NCBI GenBank assembly: GCA_904063045.1
Contig: CAJFCJ010000019.1
Location: 1,311,650 to 1,375,649 of the forward strand
Direction: 5' to 3'
From: Dimorphilus gyrociliatus
Lineage: Eukaryota > Annelida > Polychaeta > Dinophilidae
Length of the DNA stretch: 64,000 nucleotides
A program made the position numbers and the translations under genes. Below, piece by piece: positions 48,501-60,143 of the stretch. Position 1 is the first letter of the stretch, and each line of letters starts with the position of its first letter. The notes under the pieces are model-generated. The model did no database searches, had not been told where the DNA came from, and saw nothing but the letters and a program-made list of their open reading frames with translations.

Positions 48501-50242
48501 GTATAAATATTCCTCTCCCATTTGAACCACTAATTAGTTATTAAAAAAATTGGTGAGATTTTTTATTGCCTTGTACATTCTAAATTAAAAAACTCTTACT
48601 TAAAAAACGTTTCATTCTTGATGATCTATATTTTTTAAATTGAGCAACTGCACTGCTCAATAATGGTATTATCAATCTCTGCATAAGTAAAAATAAAATA
48701 AAACATTGTATTATGAGGCTATAATTATAATCTACTTACAGAGTGATCTTCACTTTTCTCGACTTCTAATAAACTTGCCATACCTTCTCTTTCTTTAGTT
48801 GCATCTGGTGGTTCTATGCTTTGATGGCCCTGCCGCCAAGGTCGTTGACCATAGTAGTCTAAGCTTTTTAATTTATCAAGCAGGTTCATATTTGGTTTAT
48901 CAATTTGTGCTTTTCCACGTTCTAGTGCTCTCTTTTTTCTAGTAATTGCATGATTAGCCGCCTGCTGATAATAGAACCCTGGATGCTGTGTCTGAATGGC
49001 TGCCAAACCATTTTTAGTCGCATCGTCGAAAAGGTCTCCAAATATTTGAAATCTTTAGTAGATTATAAAGATTAGTATGTTAAATTAAAAGCATGCATCT
49101 CTTACTGTCTAGACATCCAAGCGCTATGTTCAAAATCTACAGCTACAGGACAAACAAGGGATTTATAAAAATCAACATGTTTCCTAAATTGCTGAATTGC
49201 ATCTAACGGTGCACCCAAATGAAAGGATAGCAAACAAATCTTGTAATTGATAAATCCAGCAATAGTTTTAACTTCTAAAACATTTGTGTCATGTATTCTC
49301 ACGTCCAAGATGTTTATGTAAGCTTGCTTGTAGTGCCTGGAATAATATAACAGCTATAACTGAATTTGCAAAAAGTGTTGGCTGGTGTACTGCTTACTTT
49401 AAAGAGTTCGTACTGTCTTGTTTCAGTTCATTATAAAAAGCAATTTTAAACTGATGACGTACAAAGAGCAATTGATGATTTGTTTTGTTAAGCAATTCCT
49501 TATGACTTTTTACTTTTCTTGCTTGGGAATGATAGTATGACTGAGATAACTCATAGAAAGCATTCTCTAAACGTATAGTGTATCCGAGGAGCTGATCTGA
49601 ATGTGGAAGAACAAATAAAGATTTAGAGCTCAATTCACAGGCATTGCATAAAGCAGCTGCTCTATCTGCTGCGACAACATCATCTCCTGGAGGTAGCGGA
49701 GCATTCTTTTGAATTAATACAACTGCAACCTTAGTAGTTCTTCCAGTAAGACTATTTCTGAAAAAATTGAATCCAATAATCAATAACCAGATATTACACT
49801 GTAATTAAAACAAACCTAATAGTTTCTACTTTTGATGAGCATGCAATTTGTTTTTCCTTCCACATAACTTCGTCCCAATCTAAATCAAAAAAAATAACGA
49901 CTAAAGATGGAACAAGCTCTAGGTGTTTTTTCATCCATTGTCTTTTCACGATGCCTTTCGGAATGTACCATTCATAGGAAGCTCTCTAAATTGTCATCGT
50001 GGTATAGAGTATCAATGAAGAGTTTAAAAATAAATCTTTACCTTCGATTTACACTTAGGGTATACATGTTCTGTATCAAAATGTTTGAAATGTAAAGCAA
50101 CTCTGTCAGGCCTTCTATTAGAGCTGAAAGACTCCCATATGCTTTTATGGATGGAGTTATTGGCTATATCTAAATTAGCTAATATAACCAATCCAACCGG
50201 TCGGATCAACAATTCTTCGGGTAACTCATTTGCCCAAGACAT
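45556..50242 (-). CDS. TRAPPC11: trafficking protein particle complex subunit 11
   Basis: TRAPPIII subunit (foie gras family) acting in ER-Golgi traffic and autophagy. Eighteen exons (minus): 50242..50042, 49985..49816, 49757..49398, 49336..49106, 49052..48740, 48678..48600, 48529..48475, 48415..48335, 48278..48214, 48151..48090, 48034..47862, 47792..47690, 47636..47221, 47163..47117, 46709..46420, 46361..46211, 46152..45668, 45591..45556; 1,105 residues (human 1,133). The N-terminus [14 protein letters not shown] and the [42 protein letters not shown] and [12 protein letters not shown] blocks are nearly collinear with human. The foie gras domain and the C-terminal beta-rich gryzun-type half are both present. 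The last exon is only 36 nt. Intron-rich, unlike DDX10 next door. It diverges from ERCC2. Confidence 0.95.
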
Positions 50243-50727
50243 CCTATCTAATTTGCTATAATTTTGTATTATAAATCTGATAATATAAAAAAGATTTCAG
50301 ATTCTTTTATCGATTTTCACGAAGTATTTTATCCGTACTTTCGTATAGAGTCATGTAAGCAGAATGTCAAGTTCGTTCTTGAAAGAGGAAAATATAGCTT
50401 CCCTTCAGTAATGTTTACTACAAATCTTCATGGATAAACAACCAGTTGTAAATAAATTTTCTAAGTGAGCGATATTATGAACTTGAATTCAATGGGGGCA
50501 GAAGAAAGTTATTAATATGTATATATTCGAGTCCAGTTCTAGATCCTATTAAGTTTCTGGTATGGTTACATGTTCAACATCGATTCCAGCCGATTCTACA
50601 GCTAACGCCCTCTGCATTCAATAAAGTCAGTCATACCAGTTTCTTTGAATAAATGCCGGGCGATTCATTTTAGTTTTAGGAATTTTTCCAAATCATCGTT
50701 GTTTAGAGTCCCTCTTTAAACCTCACG
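50243..50727. promoter_or_regulatory. divergent region TRAPPC11 / ERCC2 with a coding-like relic
   Basis: 485 bp between the TRAPPC11 and ERCC2 starts, presumed to hold both promoters. The minus strand from about 50715 to 50549 reads like decayed coding sequence: a first frame containing DDLEKFLKL and FKETGMTDFIECR is broken by a stop, and a second frame runs on with RALAVESAGIDVEH and ends in TAA at 50551-50549. I cannot name the family. Confidence 0.4.
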
Positions 50728-53700
50728 ATGAAGTTAGTTTATAAAATTATCTACTGGTTTATTGATGATACACAATTTAATTAAGTGAACAAAAATATAC
50801 CCATTTCTCTTATGATTTCGTACTAGTCTTAATTTTCGTACTGTAGAATAAACGTTGATGGCCTGTTGGTTTACTTTCCTTACGAATATATTTATCCCGA
50901 GCAGTATGCTTATATGCTTGAACTCAAGAGGTCCCTGGATGCTCAGGTAATTCACTTTAATTGAAAGACGTAATGATACAAAATTGATCTTGAAAACTTT
51001 TAGGGCCACTGTGCACTCGAGATGCCTTCTGGAACAGGAAAGACAGTCACGCTATTATCTTTAATTGTGGCGTATATGAAAGTACTAACACATTTATTTT
51101 GTCACTAATTTAAATTAAAATCATATCTTTTAATAGCAACACCCAGGTGTCATCACTAAATTGATATATTGCTCTCGTACTGTTCCTGAAATAGAAAAAG
51201 TAGTGGGAGAATTAAAACGTCTCGTTGCATATATTGAAGAAGAAACTAAACAATGTGCTAATATTCTTGGACTCTGCCTGAGCTCTCGTAAAAACATGTG
51301 CATCAATGAAAGCGTATGATGATTAATCAAGATTAATCTATATAAATAAATTATGAAATTCCATGTAATGTTGTTACTTTAGGTACTAAAAGCTGTCGAA
51401 GGAAAAGCAATTGATGGAAAATGTCACGCATTAACTGCATCATTTGTCCGTGAAAAGCATAAATCAGATGCGTCAGTTCCAGTCTGTGATTTATTTGAGG
51501 TAATTTATTTAGAAAAAATAAAATGTGCTAATTAACGCCTATTTTTAGATGTTCGATAAAATGGGAAGAGAAACGATTATGCCTCCTGGTGTATATGATT
51601 TAGTATGTATAATTAAACATAAAAGGATCAGGCTCAGCTAAGAAAGAAAAATTTTTCAGAATGAGTTAAAAGATTATGGAAGAAAGAATGGGATGTGTCC
51701 ATATTTTCTAGCAAGATGCGCCGTAGGTAGTTTTTTTTCATTCTGGGTTTTATCTTCATGTTTTAACTTTACACTTACAGATAGGTCATGCCAATGTGAT
51801 CGTTTACAGTTATTACTACTTATTAGACCCTAAAATTGCTGATTTAGTATCCAAAGAACTAACAAAACAAGCTGTTGTTGTCTTTGATGAAGCTCACAAT
51901 ATAGGTAAACACGTCGTAGTACACTATTACTCTACTTTATATTATATTACTCTTTTTGACCTTAGATAACGTTTGTATTGAATCGATGAGTATTACTATG
52001 ACAAAAAGTGTATTGGATAAATGTCAAAATAACATTAAAACGTTACAAGATCAATTAGAAAAGTTTGTTTTGCTTTTTCATTCTTATAACTCTTTAAACT
52101 ATCGGATTTTAGAGCAAAGGATAGAGACACTAATAAATTAAAAAGTGAATACAAACGCCTAGTGGAAGGATTGAAAGATTCCAAAGTAGCACGAGAAACC
52201 GACCTTGTACTGGCTAATCCAGGTGAGAATAGTTATTTAAAAACCAAATTATTAATATATATTCTTTATTTTTTTCAGTTTTACCAGATGTTATCCTGCA
52301 AGAAGCTATACCTGGGAATATTAGAAATGCCCAACACTTTTTAGTATTCCTTAAAAGATTCGTCGAGTACCTAAAAACGAGATTACGCGTTCAACATGTT
52401 GTAGAAGAGAGTCCAGCTAGTTTTCTACGAGACTGCCATCAGAAAGTTTGTATAGAAAGAAAACCATTGAGGTAAGGTGATACTCCTTTCAGTTGTCTTT
52501 TGTAATAATTTGCTTGTTTTTGTAGGTTTTGCAGCGAACGACTACGGTCACTGCTTAGCACATTAGAATTAACTGATCTGCAAGACTTCTCTAGTTGTGG
52601 CCTGATTGCCAATTTTGCAACAATGATTTCTTCATATACGAAAGGTAAAGTTAATAATAGTTTGTAATTCTAATTTCGTTTTTTTATGATGACAAGTCTC
52701 CTGCGCAAATCTGATTATTGCCGGCCTTAGCTCGGTAGCTTGATCAAAATGGAATGTGTTCTAAAGAACACGCTCTGATAATATTTAATCAATATTTATG
52801 TAACAATAATTTCTTTAAATTCTCTAACAACTCTTTTATTCCTTTTTTAAGGATTCACTCTTCTAATTGAACCATTTGACGACCGAACTCCAACCATATT
52901 CAATCCAATTATGCACTTCAGTTGTTTAGATGCTTCTATCGCGATTAAACCTGTTTTTAACAGATTTCAATCTGTTGTTATAACATCAGGAGCAAGTTTT
53001 TCACTTTTCACCTATGATTCTTTCATTATTTTTATTTTTTATAGACCTTGTCTCCACTTGAAATATACCCAAAAATACTGGACTTTCGTCCTGTAACTAT
53101 GGCATCTTTTACTATGACACTAGCAAGAGAATGTGTTTGCCCTCTAGTTATAAGTCGGGGTTCAGACCAAGTCACCGTAACAACCAAATTCGAAAATCGA
53201 GAAGACCAAGGTATTATCATGATTTAGCCCTAAATATTAGCAATAATTGCTACTATCAATAGCTGTTATTCGAAATTACGGAAATATTTTGGCTGAAATG
53301 AGTGCCATAGTACCTGATGGAATAGTTGCCTTCTTCCCAAGTTATGGCTATATGGTAAAACAATAGTTTATTGACCATCAACATATAATAACTACAATAA
53401 ATCTTTTAGGAACAAATTGTTTCGTCGTGGCACGATCAGGGAATTATAGATCAAATTCAAAGATTCAAACTTGTTTTCATAGAATCTCAGGATGCAGCCG
53501 AAACAACGATGGCCCTTGCTAATTATCAAAAAGCCTGTGAGAATGGACGTGGAGCAGTGCTTCTGTCAGTTGCAAGGGGAAAAGTTTCAGAGGGTATAGA
53601 TTTTGATCACCATCTTGGAAGAGCTGTTATTATGTTTGGAGTCCCATACGTGTATACTCAAAGTCGAAAATTAAGAGCAAGGCTGGGATATCTTAGAGAT

Positions 53701-54183
53701 CAATTTCATATTAGGGAGAATGATTTTCTAACGTTTGATGCAATGCGGCACGCTGCTCAGTGCGTTGGTCGTGCCCTCCGTGGTAAAACAGATTACGGCA
53801 TAATGCTTCTTGCAGATAAGGTAGAAAACGTAGTTTGAGAAGTAAACATTACCTAATCAAATGCTGTTGCGCTAACAGAGATTTGGGAGAGCTGATAAGA
53901 AAAAAAAGTTACCGAGATGGATTCAAGAGCACTTGAAGGAGTCAATGTGTAACCTATCAACTGACGAGGCTATTCAAGTATCTAAAAGATTTCTTCGATC
54001 AATGGCGCAACCTTTCAATAGAGTATGAAAACTTATTAAAATATAATGTTTATTTAATGTAACATAATTTTTTAGGACGATCAACTAGGATTATCCCTAT
54101 TAACCTTCGAGCAATTACAAAGTACAGATATCCTGAAAAGGATTGAGCAGAAAATTCAAGCAGTACAACCGGATGCAAATTAA
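50728..54183 (+). CDS. ERCC2: TFIIH helicase subunit XPD
   Basis: 5'-3' Fe-S DNA helicase of TFIIH for nucleotide-excision repair and transcription. Eighteen exons: 50728..50732 (5 nt), 50847..50946, 51004..51081, 51137..51313, 51383..51499, 51549..51602, 51660..51722, 51781..51904, 51966..52062, 52113..52222, 52279..52471, 52526..52644, 52852..52991, 53045..53210, 53263..53354, 53410..53820, 53879..54022, 54076..54183; 765 residues (human 760). Start [14 protein letters not shown]; Walker A SGTGKT; four cluster cysteines in KNMCIN, GKCHAL, PVCDLF and GMCPYF; DEAH; motif [16 protein letters not shown]. The intron after ITSG starts with GCAAGT, a GC-AG intron. Its stop overlaps that of the convergent checkpoint kinase. 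Confidence 0.95.
52680..52785 (+). ncRNA. candidate C/D-box snoRNA in an ERCC2 intron
   Basis: The host intron (52645-52851, 207 bp) is the longest in ERCC2 in a genome of about 60-bp introns, and has a GC-richer core. In order it contains ATGATGA (C box, 52686-52692), CTGA (D', 52711-52714), TGATCAA (C'-like, 52741-52747) and CTGA (D, 52775-52778). The flanking terminal stem is weak, and I could not match a guide to rRNA. Confidence 0.25.
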
Positions 54184-57100
54184 TGTTTAAGTAATTTAGC
54201 TAATAACTCTTTTCTATCTGATTCGTATTTGGTAACTTTTTTAGCATATGCGCATTCTTGTTTGAGAATACTTAGAAGATTTCCAATATGTCTTGGTATA
54301 CTTTGTAATCTGTCGCAAGAAGGTACATTAAGTAAATCATGAAACAGATCTTTCCACATTTTTGAACCGTTTACATATCTAAAAAGGAAAAAAATAAAAA
54401 AATTATGTTATGTTTAATATTTAAGGGATGGATGTAATGAACCTTTTGACATTTTCATTCGGGTACCACATTCCATTTTTCTGATGGACTTCCATATACT
54501 TGCCAAAGTGTAACAGATACAATATTCCTGCCACACCAAAATAGTCTGTTTGAAATTTCCATGGTTTATTTGTTCTCATTTCAATACACATGTCCGTTGT
54601 TGTCTTTGCTGTAAACGTAGTCCCCTCTTTGAATAGATTCATGTCAATCATTCTACCCAAATCTATTAAGGCTATGCATTTAGTTTCTGATTTATACATA
54701 GCAGACGGATCATGCAAAGCTTCTGCTTGTAAACTTGGTCTAAATTAAATGAGGTAACGTAAATTACGGATGGACAGATTTGTTCATTAAACTACTCACA
54801 TATCTCTTATCAATACGTTATCCGCTTTCAAATCAGCGTGTATTAAATTGAATGAATGAAGTCGGTCGATAATAATCAAAAGATCTATTGCGATCATAAG
54901 AATCAGAATCATATTGTCGGTGCGATTATCAGTGGCGTTGACAAAATCCTAGAAAGAAAATTATTTAATAATCTAAAAAGTTAGCATTATAACATAAAAT
55001 TTTTATACTTACAACCAATGAACCATACTTGAACCTATTGCAAATAAATAAACTACCATTTTCGTAGAAAAATCCATCCTTGATTTCAATAATCGCATTT
55101 TTCTGAAAAAAGTTGTTCATATAATAATATCACTTGCCTGCAAAGTAAAAAACGCTTACTATAGATGGTAAAATAAGACAAGACTCTATTTTTTTTTGAC
55201 ATTCATTTAAAACGTAGAATTCCCAAACGTTTAATCTATCTTTTTGAACTTTGAAAACGAAATTATCATTTCCTTCTTCATCCTCGACAGCGTATACTGA
55301 AGAAAATGCCCCTTCACCTAACTTTTGTAATATTCTCCAATTTTCCCCTCCGACATTTGTTGTACTTTTTACTCGAATTAAAGGAAGCATTGCATTCATT
55401 TGATGATAATTTACATAACGTAAAAGATTTTTTTTACCATATCGTTCGATCAATCTTTCTTCAAATCTATCATCAAAAGGGTTGTTTGTTCTTAAATATA
55501 TAGAATCATTTTGAATATTCATCAAAGAGTGATTTAGTCCATCTGAAGTTATTGACAGAGAATGATAGTGCGAAGATTCATTGAGGGATACTGAAGATGC
55601 AGACGAAGCCGAGGAAGCAGAGGAATGGGTGGAGATAGTTGAAACTTCAGTACTAACTTCTTGAATGGGACTAAGATATTTAGAGTCAATTCTAGCGGTT
55701 TTGGTATTTGCTCTTTGATCTCTCGAATTATTTGATGTGTCTGAATCATTTTTCACAACAAGACCCGCATTTTCTTTGTCATCCTGAATCGCATCTGCAT
55801 AATTATTTGTTTTCAATATTTCTTTGTTAGCTGGTTTTGAAGGAGTTGGAGAATCTACGAAAATGTCAAAGTCTTTTATTTTGCTTGGTACAGCGAAATT
55901 AGGAATCTTTTCATGTTTCTCTTCTTTCGAACACTCTATATGAGAATCCATAAAAATTTCAAAATCATCTACTTTTAGGCATGGAGCCGCAAGTGAGTCA
56001 TCCATCTCGTCGGTATTACTAACAAAAGGTTTTTTTGAATATTGGTTGCTGTTGTAAAATAATTAATTTTTGTTTATCAAATAATTTTGATTGACTCTTA
56101 TTACCTATTAGTATCATTAAAGATTTCAAAATCTGGAGGTTTTTGAGTTCTTTTTTGATTGTTTGACGGAATAATATTGAGATCCGACGATACTTCATCT
56201 TAGAGAGTGAATTAAAAATTAAAATAAACTATAGACCTACTTGTTTTCCTTACCTTTTTCTATAAAGTTTGTGTCATCTAGGAAAACGCTGTAAGATTGA
56301 TTAACTGCACATGACATCAATTTTCTTGCCTGGAAAGTGTTTGGTGTTTGGACGGACCTCCTCTTCAAGTCACCATAGCTATCCTATGTAAAATAACAAA
56401 TTGAAACCAATTGGGAATAGCGAAAATATCTAATTTTACCAGCTTAAAGTTGTCCTTTTGAGGAGTTTTTGGAATCAAGCTAGACAAAGCGTCCGATCCT
56501 AAAATTCCAAGAGAATCTTGACCGGAGCTATTTCTAACAGAATTCGATAGACTAGATGATGTTTTAGAATTCTTTAAAGTAGACCCCGAAAGATCTGTTT
56601 TATCCCAATCGACACTATCAGCGGACGTAAGGGATTGTAATATATCTGATAGAAGTGTTAATTAGCCTTAGCAGTTAGAATGAGGGATACGAAATTATCG
56701 CTTTACCTTGACGTCTATCCTTTCCACTTTTTCTATAAAATTCAAGTCTCCACTCTTCAATACATCTTTCAAAGCAACCATCATATAGCAATTCATAATT
56801 AACGGAAATTTTTCTACCATCGCTTTGGAATAAACTCTTTATCCGCGATCTGTTTATCGAAATAACACATGTTTCAAAATATTTAAGTTGCATGTATTTT
56901 TTAATCAAGATATAAAAAGGACTACGGAAATTTATCTACGGTTTAATCTCTGAATAGTAGAACATTACTTGACTCGGTTTTCTTGACGTAAATAACGATA
57001 CTCTTCAAACGACATTTCCTCCATTCCGCCATACAAGACATCCCAATCAACGATTATTCCTTTTGCGTCTTCCGGCCTTTCTGGTTTAGTAACATCACTT

Positions 57101-58564
57101 GAGGCGACTTCCAATGTCTTTTTCTTTTTTTCAGTTAGGACTGGAATGTTTAACGTTGGTGGATTTGACTGAGGAGGTTTCTCAACAGTCCTGTGTAAAC
57201 AAAAAATATATTGTTTACAGAAAATTTCAAATTTCAAAGTAATTACTGTGGAATATCATCATGAAATACTTCAAAATCAACATTTCTTGGTGCATCTGTC
57301 ATCGTTAGAGACTTACATACCTTTTGCTTTACCTATATTGTTAAAACAAGCATAGTTGAACATGTATTAGAAATAGTAATGATGTGTTACTTACTCGTTG
57401 CCCTCCGATTTTTAACATTTGCTGTTCATTTTCCTTCATATCAGATCTTTTGGGCATAGAGTTCCAAGGAACAACGGGGGTTTTTTCCACCTCACCATTC
57501 TCATCAATTCTGACTGCCGCGTTAGTCTTTTTGGTTGAATTATGAACGGAATATGTTCCTGGTTCAAATAAAGGTTAAAAAAAAGCCTTAAAAAGTATTT
57601 TTTAACAAACCAGCTGCTCTATCTGTAGTACGATCGATTGTAGCGTGATGTTTCTTGCCAACAGTTTTAAGTTCACCGAAAGCTCTACGGGATTCAGTAG
57701 TGGATTCCTCATCATCATTTCCAACACTGGTCTTTCTCTCATTCAGGAATCTGAGAGTGAATGCTTTCTAATCATGACTAGATATGAAATTCATAAACTT
57801 ACTGAATAGTTTTAATTAAGTCCTCTAAGGGTTCAGCGCCCACATCAAAACCAGTTTTGCAAATTTTAATTGCTTTATCCCAGTTTCCTTGAGTTGCGAA
57901 GTATTTACACCATTCTATATAAAAATAAGCGCAATTTTTCCCGATTGCTTTTGAATTATAGAAAAGAAAAATCGATGGTACGTCGGTATTCTTCAAAGCC
58001 TGTTGGGTATAATAACAATGAAAAGAATGAATATCATTAAACACATTTGTCCTCTTACCACTCTTATGCATATTTTTATGAAACGTATGTCATTTTTGTA
58101 AGCAGAATCATCCTGAAACTTTTGAACGGCTTTAGATAGTAACCTTTCTATATTGCCATCTCCCAATGGATAGTTTTGATCGACCCATTCAATATATCTG
58201 AAACAGGTAAATAAAAGTAAAGGGAAATAGAGCGATTAGATCTTACTTAATCCAAATATGCAACGGGTCTTCATGTTCCAAACGGAGTTGTTTTTCAAAT
58301 GCCCTGTAGTTAAAACATATCTAGAATAGAAATTTGATTGATATTAACAAGAAATTGCACATACTCTCTTTGCCGTCTTAAGATAGAAGATTTTTCAGCA
58401 GTGCTAGGTGTAGACGGAACAGTTGATAAACTTCCATTTCGACTTGGAGTCGCTAGGGCACTATTCAAAGCTTCTATTCTTCTACCTTGTCTAAGGGGCT
58501 GAACATTTTCTTTACTTTCTTCCCAACAGTATTCCTCTTCTCCATTATTTTCGTCGTTACTCAT
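54180..58564 (-). CDS. spindle checkpoint kinase, undivided BUB1/BUBR1 (MADBUB)
   Basis: Seventeen exons (minus): 58564..58365, 58303..58247, 58197..58059, 57999..57803, 57750..57611, 57558..57395, 57332..57247, 57190..56969, 56849..56707, 56645..56440, 56383..56254, 56198..56105, 56048..55160, 55102..55013, 54948..54800, 54739..54443, 54378..54180; 1,133 residues. KEN boxes at 18-20 (SKENVQPLRQGR, as in BUBR1), 286-288 and 684-686. TPR-like domain at about 66-215. GLEBS-type BUB3-binding motif at 375-396 and a second similar motif at 418-442. ABBA-like motifs at 319, 549, 585, 622 and 653. LSPIQE (718-723) fits a PP2A-B56 LxxIxE site. The kinase domain has a complete triad: GEGAF loop (836 on), K859, HAD958 and D995LG, as in BUB1. 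It thus combines MCC inhibition, PP2A recruitment and an apparently active kinase. Confidence 0.9.
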
Positions 58565-58871
58565 GACAGCTTAAAATTGCTTTTTTTCTTAATCTAAAAT
58601 CGCTTTTATATATGTGACAAAGCGCGGTTCATTATTTTGAACCGTTACCGGAAGTAGAACCCACTTTTAGATATTTTTAATTTAAATTAAAACTTAATTT
58701 TGTGTCTATAAGCTGTTTTTAATATAAGTAAATTATGCGTAAAAAGTAATTTAAAAAATTATTTCTTAGTAAAATTCTAACAACAGATTTAAAGATTTAA
58801 GAAAACGGGTATAAACAAAGACAATTTTACTTGTTAGAAACTTTGATAAATAAATATACGAATTACAAAAT
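58565..58871. promoter_or_regulatory. divergent promoter MADBUB / TSNAX
   Basis: 307 bp between opposite start codons, AT-rich. It must hold both promoters; no TATA or other element identified. Confidence 0.5.
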
Positions 58872-59967
58872 ATGGAAAAAGAAACCACGGAAGATAGCAC
58901 TAAAGGTTTGAAAATAACTTAAAGATATGATGAAAGGGAAATTAACATTAGAAATAGTTGTTTCCCATGAAATTGACCGATAATATATTGGCGTGATAAA
59001 TGTAAATTATAGATTCGACAAAAGATAATGATTGTTGAAGTTGTTATTTTTAAAATTGCAACTTTTCTTAATGTATATATTTTCAATATAAACTATAATT
59101 TATTAGTTAAACATAATTCTGGGGAGAGTCGACGGAGACAGAAGTATAAAAGTCATAAATACAAGGATGACGACATTCCGAAAACTCCTCTGATGATGTC
59201 TTTTACTTCCTATCGTACTGATCTGGATGCAAAGCATGATAAAAGTGAACGTTTGGTAAAACTCAGTCGAGATATAACGATTGAGAGTAAACGCGTAATA
59301 TTTTTGCTCCACCGTACAACAAAGTGAGCAATTATGCGTATGTAATGCTATTCAATTATGATGTTTAATCATATTTTTAGAGAGGACAAATCTAATTTGA
59401 TTTTAGAAGCTGACAAGAAACTTCACTCATTAGAGCAAAGTCATTGGAAAAATGTTGCTTTAGAACTGCATGGTGAGGATATATATCTTTTCTTAAGAAG
59501 CTACACTCAAGGTTTGAAAAGAATTTCATAAAACTTTAGCAATGAATGACTTTCAAAATTATTTCCTAGGTTTGCAAGAATATGTTGAAGCAGTTTCTTT
59601 TTTATATTACTTAAAGCACAAGGATTTAGTTCCACTCTCCATTGTTAAAGATAGTTTAACATTCCACAATGTAGACAGTGGTGCTGTTACCACTAAAACG
59701 ATCTCTGTCGAAGTTCCAATCATTGATTTTGCATTGGGACTAACAGACTTAGGTGGAGAATTAATGAGACTAGCTATAAATAGTATTGGAGTAGGAGATT
59801 TTACTACACCTAAGGAAATTTGTTCGTTTCTTCGAGCTTTCTACGATGGCCTTATGAACTTTCGTGCTACAAACTGGCAGATGAACAAAAAATTGCAAGT
59901 CCTCAGAAACAGTCTATCGAAAGTAGAAAATGCGTGTTACACACTAAAGGTATCTTATATTAAATGT

Positions 59968-60011
<44 letters not shown>

Positions 60012-60143
60012 GACTTTTTTGCTGATAATATCAATAATATATGTTAATAGATTAGAGGGTCTGAAGCTCCGAAAGAACTTTTAAGGGATTTAGTATCGAG
60101 TGTTTCTACAACAACGTGCAACACAGACGAGTATGACAATTAA
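58872..60143 (+). CDS. TSNAX: translin-associated factor X (TRAX)
   Basis: Catalytic subunit of the C3PO endoribonuclease (with translin), which clears the RISC passenger strand and trims tRNA fragments. Exons 58872..58905, 59107..59323, 59381..59511, 59570..59949 and 60051..60143; 284 residues (human 290). The basic N-terminal segment ([12 protein letters not shown]) resembles the family's nuclear localisation region. [53 protein letters not shown] and [17 protein letters not shown]-type blocks are collinear with human TRAX; the acidic residues of EYVEA and the GELMR motif belong to the catalytic site. The last intron contains a (TA)n tract. AATAAA at 60269. Confidence 0.93.
59972..60010. 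repeat. (AT)n microsatellite in TSNAX intron 4
   Basis: Perfect AT run of about 19 units filling much of a 101-bp intron. Confidence 0.95.

Noticed and set aside
52715-52780. Possible tRNA (TAGCTCGGTAG resembling a D arm) in the ERCC2 intron
   Set aside because: The D-stem could pair, but there is no matching acceptor stem, no T arm (GGTTCRA) and no normal anticodon arm.
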